From assembly GCA_019670725.1 (NCBI GenBank), contig AP024629.1, forward strand, positions 3,224,001 to 3,288,000: DNA of 64,000 bases. Reading direction: 5' to 3'. This DNA is from Alphaproteobacteria bacterium SO-S41 (GTDB taxonomy: Bacteria > Pseudomonadota > Alphaproteobacteria > Micropepsales > Micropepsaceae). Position 1 is the stretch's first letter; the number at the start of each line of letters is the position of its first letter. Shown here piece after piece: positions 7,138-15,858 of this stretch. Below the pieces are notes generated by a model. It made no database searches. It was given only the letters and a program-made list of their open reading frames with translations, and was not told the DNA's origin. The position numbers were made by a program, and so were the translations under genes.

Positions 7138-9660
7138 CTATTCCGCCGCCGCCCGGACGCCGCCGCGCTGCTCAGCATAGGCCTGGATGCGCGACTTGAG
7201 CTCGGGCGATCCGGCCATCAGCGTGTCGAGATCGCCTTTGCGCAGCACCAGCAGCTCGCAATAGGTCACCGCGATCACGTCCGCGTTGCGCCGCTGCGAG
7301 AACAACAAGGCGACCTCGCCGAAGAAGTCGCCGCCTTTCAGCCGTACGGGCTCGCCGCCGGGGATCATCACGTCGACCCCGCCGGAGACGATGAAATACA
7401 TTTCGCGGCCGAGGCTCCCGGCCGTGATCACCTTCTCGCGCGGCACCGCAAGCTCCGGCCGCAGCAGCTTGGTGATGGCGCCCAGATCGGCCGCCGAGAT
7501 GCTTTCGAACAACGGCACGCGGCCGACCATGACCGCGATTTCCAGGCCGAGATCGAGCGAGGGCCGCTGCGACAACGCCTTCAACCGGCTGAGACGATCT
7601 GACTCCAGATCCTCGTAGATTTCCTCCGAGATCAGCCCCTGCTGACGCTGCACGCGGTACTCGCTCTCTTCCAGCGCCAGCGCCAGCCGCTCGACCAGCA
7701 AGGCGCGCACCTGCGTGGCGTAGTTGCCGTACTGCTTCTCCATCGCGTCGAGCGACGCCTGGATTGCCCGCTCGCGATCCTCCAGCAGGCGTTCCACGTC
7801 GTCGCATGCATCCGCGCCGATCAGCTGCGACATCTGCTCGCCGGCGAAGGTGCGCAATTGCTGGATCAGCCGTCCTTTCACCAGCATCAGCTCGTAGCGG
7901 GTGGCGATCTCCTCGGCGAGCGGCGTCGCCCAGCCGAGCCGGCGATGGAGCCAAAGCGCCACGCGGAAGCGCCGCGTGATCCTATGATTGCGTCCCGCCG
8001 CCTCGCGATAGCCGTCGGCGCCCTTCGCCCGCGTCAGGTCGAACAGCCGGCCGGCATGCGAGAGCAGCAGCTCGGCGATCCGCCGCTCGACGATGCCGCG
8101 CTCCAGCCCACTCATGATAAGCTCAATCTCGCGATTGACCGAGGTCAACAGCCCGACCTGCACGCGCTCGTCATGCGACAGGCTGCCCTCGCCCGGCACG
8201 AACGCCACCGGCTCTTCCCGCTCTAGGCGAAAGCCCTTGGCGGCCTCGTAGGTCGCCCGCTCGACCCGCGCGCGCGACACTGCCATGACGCGGTCGCGCA
8301 CCAGCCGGTCGCGCGTATCGAGCGCATTCATGCCGATCACGCGGATCAGCAGTCTCAGCGTCGGCGCGTTGATGAAGAGCGTCAGCAGCACATAGCCAAA
8401 GGCGATGACGACGAGCAGGCGTGCGTTTTCTTCGCCCGTCGCGATCACCGCGCCGCTTTCCACCGCGAAGAGGGCCAGCACGACGGTCAGCGCCCCGCGT
8501 ATGCCGCCCCAGGTCAGCACCAGGCGATAGGACCGGCTGAAGGGTTCCGACAGATGGAAAAACACCAGCAGCGGCATGACGCCGAAGGTGACGATCGCGC
8601 GGGCGAGGATCGCGGCGCCATAGACCGCGCCGATCGCCGCGAGATCGGTCCAGTGGAAGGTCGCGAAGACCTCCGGCGCTTCCATCGCCGCGAACACGAA
8701 GATCAACGTCGTCGCCCAGAAATCGAGCTGCTTCCACAGCGCCAGCAGCGCGTCCCAGCTTCCGGGCGTCAGCCGCGTGCGCGCCCGGCTGCCGAAGGCG
8801 ATGGCCGCGGCGACGACGGCGACAATGCCTGAAACGCCGAGCGCCAACTGCGCCACAGCAAAGACGACATAGGCCAGCGTCAGCGTCAGCGTCGTCTCCG
8901 CGACGACGAAGCCCCGCGCGAGCTGCGCGACCCAGGCGGCCGCGCGGCCCGCGAAATAACCGAACACCAATCCGCCCACGAGCTGCTTGGCGAAGACGGC
9001 GATCGCGCCGGGAATGCCGCCGCTGGTGTCGCCGCCCAGCGCTGCGATCAGCACCGCGACCAGCGCAATCGCCGCCGCGTCGTTGAAGAGGCTTTCGCCC
9101 TCGACGATCGTCGAGAGCCGCCGCGGCGCGCCGATATCCTTGAAGATGGAAAGCACCGCCGCCGTATCCGTCGGCGCGACCACCGCGCCGATCAGCAGCG
9201 CCAGCAGCAGCAGCTCCTGCCATTCCGCATCCAGGATCGAAACGCCATCCGGCGCCATGAAGGGGAACAGCGCGACGCCGACGACGGCGCAGCACAGCAC
9301 CACCGCGAAGATCGCCATCACCAGGATCGGCCAGATGTCGTCCAGCAGGCGGCGGATATCGACATGCAGGCCGGCCGCGAACAGCAGCGGCGGCAGGAAG
9401 AGATAGAGCATCGCCTCGCTGGGCAGTTCGCCCTCCGAGAACAGCGACGCTGCGCGACCGACCGTGCCGCCCCAGTCCGGCGCCAAAGCGAGCAGCACGC
9501 CCACGGCGGCGCCGAAGGCGGCGACCAGCACGGTGTAGGGGAGCGCCAGCTTGCGCGCTGCCGGCATCAACAGGCTGGCGCAACCAAGCAGCAGCGCGAC
9601 GCCCGATGCGCCATAGGCGATCGCTTCAACATGGCTGGCGGTGGCGGCGACATCGCTCAT
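7138..9660 (-). CDS. CPA1-type Na+/H+ antiporter with C-terminal cyclic-nucleotide-binding domain
   Basis: An 840-residue protein. Residues about 10-440 form a polytopic NhaP-like exchanger with the signatures APTDTAAVLSIFKDIG and EGESLFNDAAAIAL; the ND pair is the ion site of electroneutral CPA1 exchangers. A long soluble, helical segment (about 460-690) follows. Then comes a cNMP-binding fold (about 700-820) with REMYFIVSGGVDV and FFGEVALLFSQRRNADV, the phosphate-binding cassette in a slightly divergent form (RNA instead of R-S/T-A). The order exchanger-helical linker-CNBD recalls plant SOS1 and sperm NHE proteins. It lies 6 bp downstream of the monooxygenase gene, so it is the third gene of an operon. 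Confidence 0.9.
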   Translation of the reverse strand: MSDVAATASHVEAIAYGASGVALLLGCASLLMPAARKLALPYTVLVAAFGAAVGVLLALAPDWGGTVGRAASLFSEGELPSEAMLYLFLPPLLFAAGLHVDIRRLLDDIWPILVMAIFAVVLCCAVVGVALFPFMAPDGVSILDAEWQELLLLALLIGAVVAPTDTAAVLSIFKDIGAPRRLSTIVEGESLFNDAAAIALVAVLIAALGGDTSGGIPGAIAVFAKQLVGGLVFGYFAGRAAAWVAQLARGFVVAETTLTLTLAYVVFAVAQLALGVSGIVAVVAAAIAFGSRARTRLTPGSWDALLALWKQLDFWATTLIFVFAAMEAPEVFATFHWTDLAAIGAVYGAAILARAIVTFGVMPLLVFFHLSEPFSRSYRLVLTWGGIRGALTVVLALFAVESGAVIATGEENARLLVVIAFGYVLLTLFINAPTLRLLIRVIGMNALDTRDRLVRDRVMAVSRARVERATYEAAKGFRLEREEPVAFVPGEGSLSHDERVQVGLLTSVNREIELIMSGLERGIVERRIAELLLSHAGRLFDLTRAKGADGYREAAGRNHRITRRFRVALWLHRRLGWATPLAEEIATRYELMLVKGRLIQQLRTFAGEQMSQLIGADACDDVERLLEDRERAIQASLDAMEKQYGNYATQVRALLVERLALALEESEYRVQRQQGLISEEIYEDLESDRLSRLKALSQRPSLDLGLEIAVMVGRVPLFESISAADLGAITKLLRPELAVPREKVITAGSLGREMYFIVSGGVDVMIPGGEPVRLKGGDFFGEVALLFSQRRNADVIAVTYCELLVLRKGDLDTLMAGSPELKSRIQAYAEQRGGVRAAAE

Positions 9661-9666
9661 TGGGGC

Positions 9667-10857
9667 TCAGGCCATAGCGGGGTCGTAGCTGTAGAGCCAG
9701 TCATACATGCGTCCGGGCGCCCCCGGCGCAACCGCGCTCGCCGCCCCCAGCGCGCCATAGACCAGCGTCCGCAGCACGGGATGCCGCAGATGGAAGCGCC
9801 AGGCATTCGCCCAGGAGGCCTTCTGGACCCGCGCGGTCCGGTCGCGGCGCGCCTCGCCATAGTCGCGCAGCGCCCGGGCGATGTCGTCCCGCCGTCCCGC
9901 GAGACGGTTGGCCAGCACGACCGCGTCCTCCAGCGCCATGCCCGCCCCCTGCGCCAGGAAAGGCGGCATGGCGTGGCAGGCATCGCCCAGCAGGGCGACG
10001 CGTCCAGCGCTCCAGACGCTGAGCGGCTTGTGTTCATGCAGGGCCCAGCGCCATGCGGTTTCAACGCGGCCGAGCAGCGCATCCGTCTCCGCGCTCCATC
10101 CGGCGAAATCGGCCCGCATCGCTGCGGGATCGCCGGGCGACACCCACGACTCCTCTTTCCAGTCCGCCTGCTCGACCACCCCGATCAGGTTGATCTCGCG
10201 CCGGGCGGTCAGCGGGTAATGCACCAGATGGCGCCCCCGCCCCATCCACACTGTCGCGATCGGCGGCGTCGCCATGTTCGCCTCCGTCGCCGGCACGACC
10301 GCGCGCCAGGCCAGCATGCCCGCGAAGCGCGGCTCGTCCCGGCCCGCGACGCCCGCCCGCAGGACGGAGCGCACGCCGTCCGCGCCGATCAGTGCGAGTC
10401 CCGAAACCTCACGCCCGTCGGCCAGCGTGACCTCCGCCCCGCTCTTGCCGTGCGCCGAGCGCACCACGCCGCAGCCGAGCGTCATCTCGACATTGGGATG
10501 CGCCCGCGCCGCCTCGAACAGGATGCGATGCAGGTCGGCCCGGTGCAGGTGAAAATACGGCGCGCCGTAGCGCGCCTCATGCGCCGCGCCCAACGCCACC
10601 CGGCTGACGACCCGGCCGGATCCCGGCAGGCGTAATTCAATAGCGGTCGGCCGGCTCGCCGCCGCCGCGACGGCATCTTCCAGCCCCAACATGCGCAGGG
10701 CCTTCACGGCGTTGGCGCCGAGCTGCAGCCCCGCCCCCGCCTCGGCGGGGTCGGGGCGCGCCTCGAACAGCTTTACGGCAAACCCCGCACGCGCGAGGGC
10801 CAGCGCCGCTGCCGCGCCGCCAATGCCCCCGCCCGCTACAAGTACCGCCTCGCTCAA
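9667..10857 (-). CDS. FAD-dependent aromatic monooxygenase (salicylate/3-hydroxybenzoate hydroxylase-like)
   Basis: A 396-residue group A flavoprotein monooxygenase. It has the Rossmann motif GGGIGG with the acidic FEARP strand end at the N-terminus, the middle motif ALIGADGVRSVLR that contacts both FAD and NADPH, and the ribityl-binding GD motif ALLGDACHAMPPFLAQGAGMA (about 275-295). Such enzymes hydroxylate aromatic acids using NAD(P)H and oxygen. It lies 9 bp after the crotonase gene and 6 bp before the antiporter gene. A shared transcript is likely, and a role in aromatic or acyl-CoA breakdown fits. The exact substrate cannot be read from sequence. Confidence 0.87.
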   Translation of the reverse strand: MSEAVLVAGGGIGGAAAALALARAGFAVKLFEARPDPAEAGAGLQLGANAVKALRMLGLEDAVAAAASRPTAIELRLPGSGRVVSRVALGAAHEARYGAPYFHLHRADLHRILFEAARAHPNVEMTLGCGVVRSAHGKSGAEVTLADGREVSGLALIGADGVRSVLRAGVAGRDEPRFAGMLAWRAVVPATEANMATPPIATVWMGRGRHLVHYPLTARREINLIGVVEQADWKEESWVSPGDPAAMRADFAGWSAETDALLGRVETAWRWALHEHKPLSVWSAGRVALLGDACHAMPPFLAQGAGMALEDAVVLANRLAGRRDDIARALRDYGEARRDRTARVQKASWANAWRFHLRHPVLRTLVYGALGAASAVAPGAPGRMYDWLYSYDPAMA

Positions 10858-10866
10858 TCCAGGCCT

Positions 10867-11769
10867 TTAGCTATAGGTCCGCTCGTCCCACCACGGGAAG
10901 TACGCGGGCATGTCGGTCGAGACCTTGTTGGGATAGACCGGCTGGCGCTTTTCCAGGAACGACATGACGCCTTCCTTGGCGTCCGCTTGGCGGCCGCGCG
11001 CGAAGACGCCGCGGCTGTCGAGCTTGTGGCCTTCCATCGGATGATCGGCGCCCAGCGTCCGCCACAGCATCTGGCGCGTCAGCGCGACCGAGACCGGCGC
11101 GGTATTGTCGACGATCTCGCGCGCCAGCTCGCGCGCCTTGTTCAGCAGTTCCTCGGGCGGCACGACATAGCTGACGAGACCGCGCTCCTTCGCCTCCTGC
11201 GCGCTGAAAATGCGGCCGGTGAAGCACCACTCGGTCGCCGTCGAAATCCCGACGATGCGCGGCAGGAAATAACTCGAGCACGCTTCCGGCACGATGCCGC
11301 GGCGCGCGAAGACGAAACCGAAGCGCGCGGTCTCCGACGCGATGCGGATGTCCATCGGCAGCTGCATGGTCACGCCGATGCCGACCGCCGCGCCGTTGAT
11401 CGCGCCGATGACCGGTTTCAGGCTCTCATAGATCTTCAGCGTCAGGCGCCCACCGCCATCGCGCACCGCCTCGTTCGACCAGTCGATCGAGCCGTCCGCG
11501 TTCACCGCGCCGGCCTTTTCCTGGCGGTCGGTGCGGTTGTCGTAGTCGAACGTCTTGGCGCCCTGGCTCAGATCCGCGCCGGCGCAGAACGCCTTGCCCG
11601 CCCCCGTCACGATGATGGCGCCGACGCCGTCATCCTTGTTCGCCTTGTCGAAGGCATCGATCATCTCGGTCATCATGACGCCGGTGAAGGCGTTCATCTT
11701 CTCGGGACGGTGCAGGGTGATCGTCGCGATCTTGTCGGCGACGTCATAGGTGATCTCGGTATAGGCCAT
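10867..11769 (-). CDS. enoyl-CoA hydratase/isomerase (crotonase) family protein
   Basis: A 300-residue crotonase. The CoA and oxyanion-hole loops are visible: GAGKAFCAGADLSQ, and AINGAAVGIGVTMQLPMDIRI, followed by FARRGIVPEACSS with the candidate catalytic Glu. The length exceeds the usual 260 because of an insertion near FDYDNRTDRQEK (about 83-95) and a longer tail. I chose the ATG at 11769 (MAYTEITYD), the usual crotonase start; an upstream in-frame start at 11826 would add 19 residues. It is first in the operon with the monooxygenase and antiporter genes, and divergent from the PAAR gene across 118 bp. Confidence 0.88.
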   Translation of the reverse strand: MAYTEITYDVADKIATITLHRPEKMNAFTGVMMTEMIDAFDKANKDDGVGAIIVTGAGKAFCAGADLSQGAKTFDYDNRTDRQEKAGAVNADGSIDWSNEAVRDGGGRLTLKIYESLKPVIGAINGAAVGIGVTMQLPMDIRIASETARFGFVFARRGIVPEACSSYFLPRIVGISTATEWCFTGRIFSAQEAKERGLVSYVVPPEELLNKARELAREIVDNTAPVSVALTRQMLWRTLGADHPMEGHKLDSRGVFARGRQADAKEGVMSFLEKRQPVYPNKVSTDMPAYFPWWDERTYS

Positions 11770-11887
11770 GGTCTCCTCCTGGTGCTTTTGCCGGGTCACC
11801 ATACCGGATGGAACCCGCCCCGCCACCCGTCACCCGTGCGTCAACCAGCCCGTTGCATGACAGCGTCCCGCCGCCTATCGTTGCCCT

Positions 11888-12181
11888 ATGGGAATGCCCG
11901 CCGCCCGTGTCACTGACATGCATGTCTGTCCGATGGTGACGTTGCTCGTCCCCCATGTCGGCGGGCCGATCCTGCCGCCCGGCGGGATTCCGGTCCTGGT
12001 CGGGATGCTGCCGGCGGCGCGGATGACCGATTTGTGTACCTGTGTCGGCCCGCCCGATCCCATCCTGAAAACCTCGATGACGGTCTTCATCGCCGGCCTG
12101 CCAGCCGCCCGCATGCTCGATCTCACCTCCCACGGGGGCTCGATCGTTCTCGGCCATTTCACGACCCTGATCGGCGACTAG
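11888..12181 (+). CDS. PAAR-domain protein (spike-tip protein), orphan
   Basis: A 97-residue protein that is wholly a PAAR repeat domain. It has the motif MPAARVTDMHVCP at the start and LPAARMTDLCTCVGPPD and LPAARMLDLTSHGG later. The His/Cys residues fit the zinc site of the PAAR cone. PAAR proteins cap VgrG spikes of type VI secretion and related contractile systems and may carry effectors. No vgrG, hcp, tss or sheath gene lies within the window, and no toxin domain is fused to it. It diverges from the crotonase gene and lies 68 bp before the acyl-CoA synthetase gene. Confidence 0.88.
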   Translation: MGMPAARVTDMHVCPMVTLLVPHVGGPILPPGGIPVLVGMLPAARMTDLCTCVGPPDPILKTSMTVFIAGLPAARMLDLTSHGGSIVLGHFTTLIGD

Positions 12182-12249
12182 CCCGCCGGCTTTGACCGGC
12201 GGCGGCCCCTGCACTATCGATGGCGCATCCAGAAAAACCAGGAAGCGCC

Positions 12250-13791
12250 ATGTCCCACCCCAGCATTTTCGCGCAGTCCACGCCCGACAAGATCGCCTTC
12301 GTCATGGCGGGCTCGGGCGAGCAGATGACCTACGCGGAACTCAACGCCCGCTCGAACCAGGGGGCGCAGCTGTTTCGCGCGCTCGGCCTGAAGACCGGCG
12401 ACGCCATCGCCGTCTTCATGGAGAACAACGTCCACTATCTTCCGCTCTGCTGGGCGGCGCAGCGGTCGGGCCTCTATTTCACCTGCATCTCCTCCCGCCT
12501 GACGGCCGGCGAGGTCGAGTACATCGTCAAGGACTCAGGCGCGCGGGCGCTCATCACCTCGGCCTATCTCGCGAAGACCGCCGCCGAGGTCGCCCCGCTC
12601 ATTCCCGGCGTGAAGCTCTATATGGCGAACGGTGCGACCGCGCCCTTCGAGAGCATCGAGGCCGCGCTCGACGCCCAGCCCACGACGCCCATCGCCGATC
12701 AGATGTCCGGCGCCGACCTGCTCTACTCTTCCGGCACGACGGGCCGGCCCAAGGGCGTCAAATCGGCGCTGTCGGGGCTTGAGATCACCGATCCCGGCAC
12801 GCTGATGACCGTGACGCGCGGCCTCTTCGGCTTCAGCGAGGACATGATCTATCTCTCGCCCGCGCCGCTCTATCACGCCGCGCCGCTCCGTTACTGCATG
12901 TCGGTCGGCCGCTTCGGCGGCTCGGTTGTCGTGATGGAGCATTTCGATCCCGAGCAGTATCTGGCGCTCATCGAGAAATACAAAGTCACGCACTCCCAGC
13001 TCGTGCCGACCATGTTCGTCCGTATGCTGAAGATGCCGGCCGAGGCCCGCACCAAGTACGACCTCTCCTCGCTCAAGGTCGCGATCCACGCCGCCGCGCC
13101 CTGCCCGGTCGACGTGAAGCACAAGATGATCGACTGGTGGGGTCCGATCATCCACGAATATTACGCGGGCACCGAGGGCAACGGCTTCGTCTACACCAAC
13201 AGCGCCGACTGGCTCGCCCATCCCGGCACGGTCGGCCGCGCCGTGCTCGGCATTCCCCACATCGTCGGCGAAGACGGCAATGAAGTCGCGGTCGGCGAGG
13301 AAGGCGTCATCTATTTCGAGGGCGGCCCGGAATTCCAGTACCACAACGCGCCCGAGAAGACGGCCGAGAGCAAGAACGCCAAGGGCTGGTCGACGCTCGG
13401 CGATGTCGGCAAGCTCGACGCCGACGGCTTCCTCTACCTCACCGACCGCAAGGCGTTCATGATCATCTCGGGCGGGGTGAATATCTACCCGCAGGAGACC
13501 GAGAACGTCCTGATCGGCCACGCCAAGGTCCAGGATGTCGCCGTGGTCGGCATCCCCAACGAGGATTTCGGCGAAGAGGTGAAGGCCGTTGTGCAGCCCA
13601 TCGACTGGGCCGACGCGAACGATGACTTCGCCGCCGAGCTGATGGCCTATGCCCGCCAGCATCTCTCCGCGATCAAGTGCCCGCGCTCGATCGACTTCAT
13701 GGCCGAACTCCCCCGCCACCCCACCGGCAAACTCTACAAGCGCCTTATCCGCGACGCCTATTGGGGCAAGAAGGACAGCAAGATCGTCTGA
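12250..13791 (+). CDS. acyl-CoA synthetase (AMP-forming)
   Basis: A 513-residue ANL-superfamily ligase. Motifs: P-loop LLYSSGTTGRPKGVKS (about 158-173), YYAGTEGNGF (about 305-314), the adenylate-binding Asp in YLTDRKAFMIISGGVNIYPQE (about 397-417), and the C-terminal catalytic Lys in HPTGKLYKRLIRD. It activates a carboxylic acid via an acyl-adenylate to its CoA thioester, and supplies substrates for beta-oxidation-type enzymes such as the nearby crotonase. The start at 12250 follows AGGAAG; an upstream ATG at 12220 would add ten residues. Chain length or aromatic preference is not readable. Confidence 0.92.
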   Translation: MSHPSIFAQSTPDKIAFVMAGSGEQMTYAELNARSNQGAQLFRALGLKTGDAIAVFMENNVHYLPLCWAAQRSGLYFTCISSRLTAGEVEYIVKDSGARALITSAYLAKTAAEVAPLIPGVKLYMANGATAPFESIEAALDAQPTTPIADQMSGADLLYSSGTTGRPKGVKSALSGLEITDPGTLMTVTRGLFGFSEDMIYLSPAPLYHAAPLRYCMSVGRFGGSVVVMEHFDPEQYLALIEKYKVTHSQLVPTMFVRMLKMPAEARTKYDLSSLKVAIHAAAPCPVDVKHKMIDWWGPIIHEYYAGTEGNGFVYTNSADWLAHPGTVGRAVLGIPHIVGEDGNEVAVGEEGVIYFEGGPEFQYHNAPEKTAESKNAKGWSTLGDVGKLDADGFLYLTDRKAFMIISGGVNIYPQETENVLIGHAKVQDVAVVGIPNEDFGEEVKAVVQPIDWADANDDFAAELMAYARQHLSAIKCPRSIDFMAELPRHPTGKLYKRLIRDAYWGKKDSKIV

Positions 13792-13809
13792 GCGCTGCGA
13801 CACCAAGGC

Positions 13810-13838
13810 GCGGCACGCACAACTTTTGCGCGTGCTGC
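13810..13838 (+). terminator. candidate hairpin after the acyl-CoA synthetase gene
   Basis: GCGGCACGC and GCGTGCTGC pair over nine positions (one G-T) around an 11-nt loop, beginning 19 nt after the stop codon. No T-run follows. It may terminate or protect the upstream transcript. Confidence 0.3.
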
Positions 13839-13893
13839 CGCCATGACACGCTGTCTTCCGTAGCCGCGGCCCTGACGCGGCCCGGGGGACTTC

Positions 13894-15792
13894 ATGCCGC
13901 GCCATCGCTCCATCGCCGCCTTCGTCCTGTCCGCCGCGGCCGCCCTCTCCACGGCCCATGCCGGGTCGTTCGCCATATTGTTCGACGGGAAGACCTCGCA
14001 GTACGAGGCCAAGGGGCAGGATAATCCGTCCGTGGCGATCGAAGGGTGCGAAATCTTTCGCGTCATCATCCGCACCGGCGACCTCGCCAATGGCGGCACG
14101 GACGGCAACGTCTATCTCACGATCAACGGCGAGCACGGCACGACCGGCGCCATCGATCTCGGCAACACCGACTGGCAGAACCCGGACGGCGCGTCCACGA
14201 CTCCGGGCTGCGACGCCACCGCGCTGGTGATGCCCGACACCTCCAACCCCTCGAACAGCTTCGAAGCCGGGTCGACCGAGACCTTCCTGATCTTCGCGCC
14301 GGCCGTCGGCATGGTCCCGACCGGCGGCACGCTGCTGATGACGGCCAGCGGCACGGCCGCCTCCGGCTGGTTCGTGCAGTCGGTGCGCATCCACGGGTCG
14401 CAGCAGATCGGCGACAAGTGGACCATGATCCCGTTGCCGCTCACCGCCTTCGTCACCGCCTGGCTCGAGTCGAGCGTGCCCCGCTCGCTCAGCGAAGGCA
14501 CCAACCAGCCCACCGCCTATACGCTGACCCTCAAGACCGGCACCGGTTCAGGCGCCGGCACCGACAGCGACATCACGGTGCGCGTGGCGGGCATCGACTC
14601 CGATGGGCAGTCCGTCAGCTTCGAGCAGACCGTCAATCCGTACATCTCCGGCAACGCCTTCGAGAACGGCAGCAGTGACAGCGCGGTTATCCCCGACCAG
14701 CCCGCGATCGCGCACCTGACCGGCGTGACCGTCACCACCGCCGACAACTATGCCGGCTCCGCCTGGCAGCTCGACTCGCTTGAGGTCTCCGCGCCCTCTC
14801 TCTGCGGCGGCGCTCCGGGCGCCAATTGCGCGTATAACAAGCCCGAACAGTTCGCCATCGGCCAGTGGCTCGACGGCGATCATCGCTCGATCAGCCTCAC
14901 CGCCGGCAGCATCGACGAGCCCTACGACCGGCCCGGCGCAGGCGAAAGCGAGCCGCATTTCTGCGTGCGCATGGGGCGTGCCATTCAGCTCCCGGCCAGC
15001 GCCACGGAAACCGTCTGCCGCAATACGCAGAACGCCAGGAAAGACATGGCCTGCCTCGTCTTCGCAACGTGGTGGGAACAACCGGCCGACCTGTGGGCAG
15101 AAAAATGTGCGGCCGGCGCCGACGCCGCGCTCGAAGAACTGTCTGCTCTGGTCGGGGGCACGTCCGGCACGACGGCGTCCGCCGAGCCCGCGCCGAACCG
15201 CGGCACGCCCGAACCCGGCATGCCCCCCGGCGAACCCGCCGCCGGGCCGGGCCCCGCGCCGGCCGCCTCGGGCGGCGCGGAGGAACAACGCTGCATGTCC
15301 ATGGTCGATGGCCAGATCGCCTGGAGTCAAAGCGGCGAAACCTCGTGGAACCCCGACAACATCGCCGCACTCTGTGCTGGCGCGACCGACGCCGATGCGC
15401 GGATCGCCTGCTTCACCAATCGCATCGCCGCGGGTGAGGACTGGAGCACCGCCATCCCCGCCTGCGCCGCAAACGACCGCGCACCGATCGAGGCCTCGCC
15501 CTTGCCCGAAGACCCCGCGCCCGTGCCGGGAGAGCCCGCCTCTGGTCCCGAAAGCACCTCACCCAATTCCGGCTCGGAAGCCGAGGTGCAGCGCTGCAAA
15601 GAACTGCTGCAGGACCAGGTGCCGTGGCAGATCGACCCGCCCGAGCGCCACTGGTCCGAACCTGCCCTCAACGCCCTCTGCAACGGCACCACCGACGCCG
15701 CCGCGACGGTCATGTGCTTCCAGGACGCGCTCTACAACAATGGGCAGGAAACAACGATCCAGATCGCCATCGACGCCTGCCGCAAGGACTGA
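13894..15792 (+). CDS. secreted PLAT/LH2-domain protein with C-terminal cysteine repeats
   Basis: A 632-residue exported protein with a signal peptide ending near AHA (residue 23). Two PLAT/LH2-like beta-sandwiches follow. The first (about 45-170) has RTGDLANGGTDGNVYLTI and GWFVQSVRIHG; the second (about 205-300) has LKTGTGSGAGTDSDITVRV and AWQLDSLEV. The C-terminal third holds three related units starting at Cys357, Cys467 and Cys568. Each has the spacing C-x11-C-x17-20-C and an LC.G.TDA core in the last two, joined by Pro/Glu/Gly-rich linkers. PLAT domains usually bind lipids or protein partners. No catalytic domain is seen. It appears monocistronic. Confidence 0.8.
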   Translation: MPRHRSIAAFVLSAAAALSTAHAGSFAILFDGKTSQYEAKGQDNPSVAIEGCEIFRVIIRTGDLANGGTDGNVYLTINGEHGTTGAIDLGNTDWQNPDGASTTPGCDATALVMPDTSNPSNSFEAGSTETFLIFAPAVGMVPTGGTLLMTASGTAASGWFVQSVRIHGSQQIGDKWTMIPLPLTAFVTAWLESSVPRSLSEGTNQPTAYTLTLKTGTGSGAGTDSDITVRVAGIDSDGQSVSFEQTVNPYISGNAFENGSSDSAVIPDQPAIAHLTGVTVTTADNYAGSAWQLDSLEVSAPSLCGGAPGANCAYNKPEQFAIGQWLDGDHRSISLTAGSIDEPYDRPGAGESEPHFCVRMGRAIQLPASATETVCRNTQNARKDMACLVFATWWEQPADLWAEKCAAGADAALEELSALVGGTSGTTASAEPAPNRGTPEPGMPPGEPAAGPGPAPAASGGAEEQRCMSMVDGQIAWSQSGETSWNPDNIAALCAGATDADARIACFTNRIAAGEDWSTAIPACAANDRAPIEASPLPEDPAPVPGEPASGPESTSPNSGSEAEVQRCKELLQDQVPWQIDPPERHWSEPALNALCNGTTDAAATVMCFQDALYNNGQETTIQIAIDACRKD

Positions 15793-15804
15793 AGCGCCGA
15801 AACG

Positions 15805-15830
15805 AAAAGGGGGCCACCACCGTGGCCCCC
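15805..15830 (-). terminator. intrinsic terminator (best fit leftward, possibly bidirectional)
   Basis: GGGGGCCAC (15809-15817) and GTGGCCCCC (15822-15830) form a perfect 9-bp stem with a CACC loop. On the minus strand it is followed by TTTTCGTT, so it best terminates the leftward gene at 15859-16539. It also lies 17 nt after the stop of the PLAT gene and may serve both convergent transcripts. Confidence 0.8.
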
Positions 15831-15858
15831 TCCGCATCGCTCCGCGTGTGCGGCCTGG

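Noticed and set aside
12535-14394. Leftward open frame of 619 codons
   Set aside because: It runs antisense across the end of the acyl-CoA synthetase gene and the start of the PLAT-domain gene, both well supported. Its composition (Arg/Gly/Asp/Val) is typical of shadow frames.
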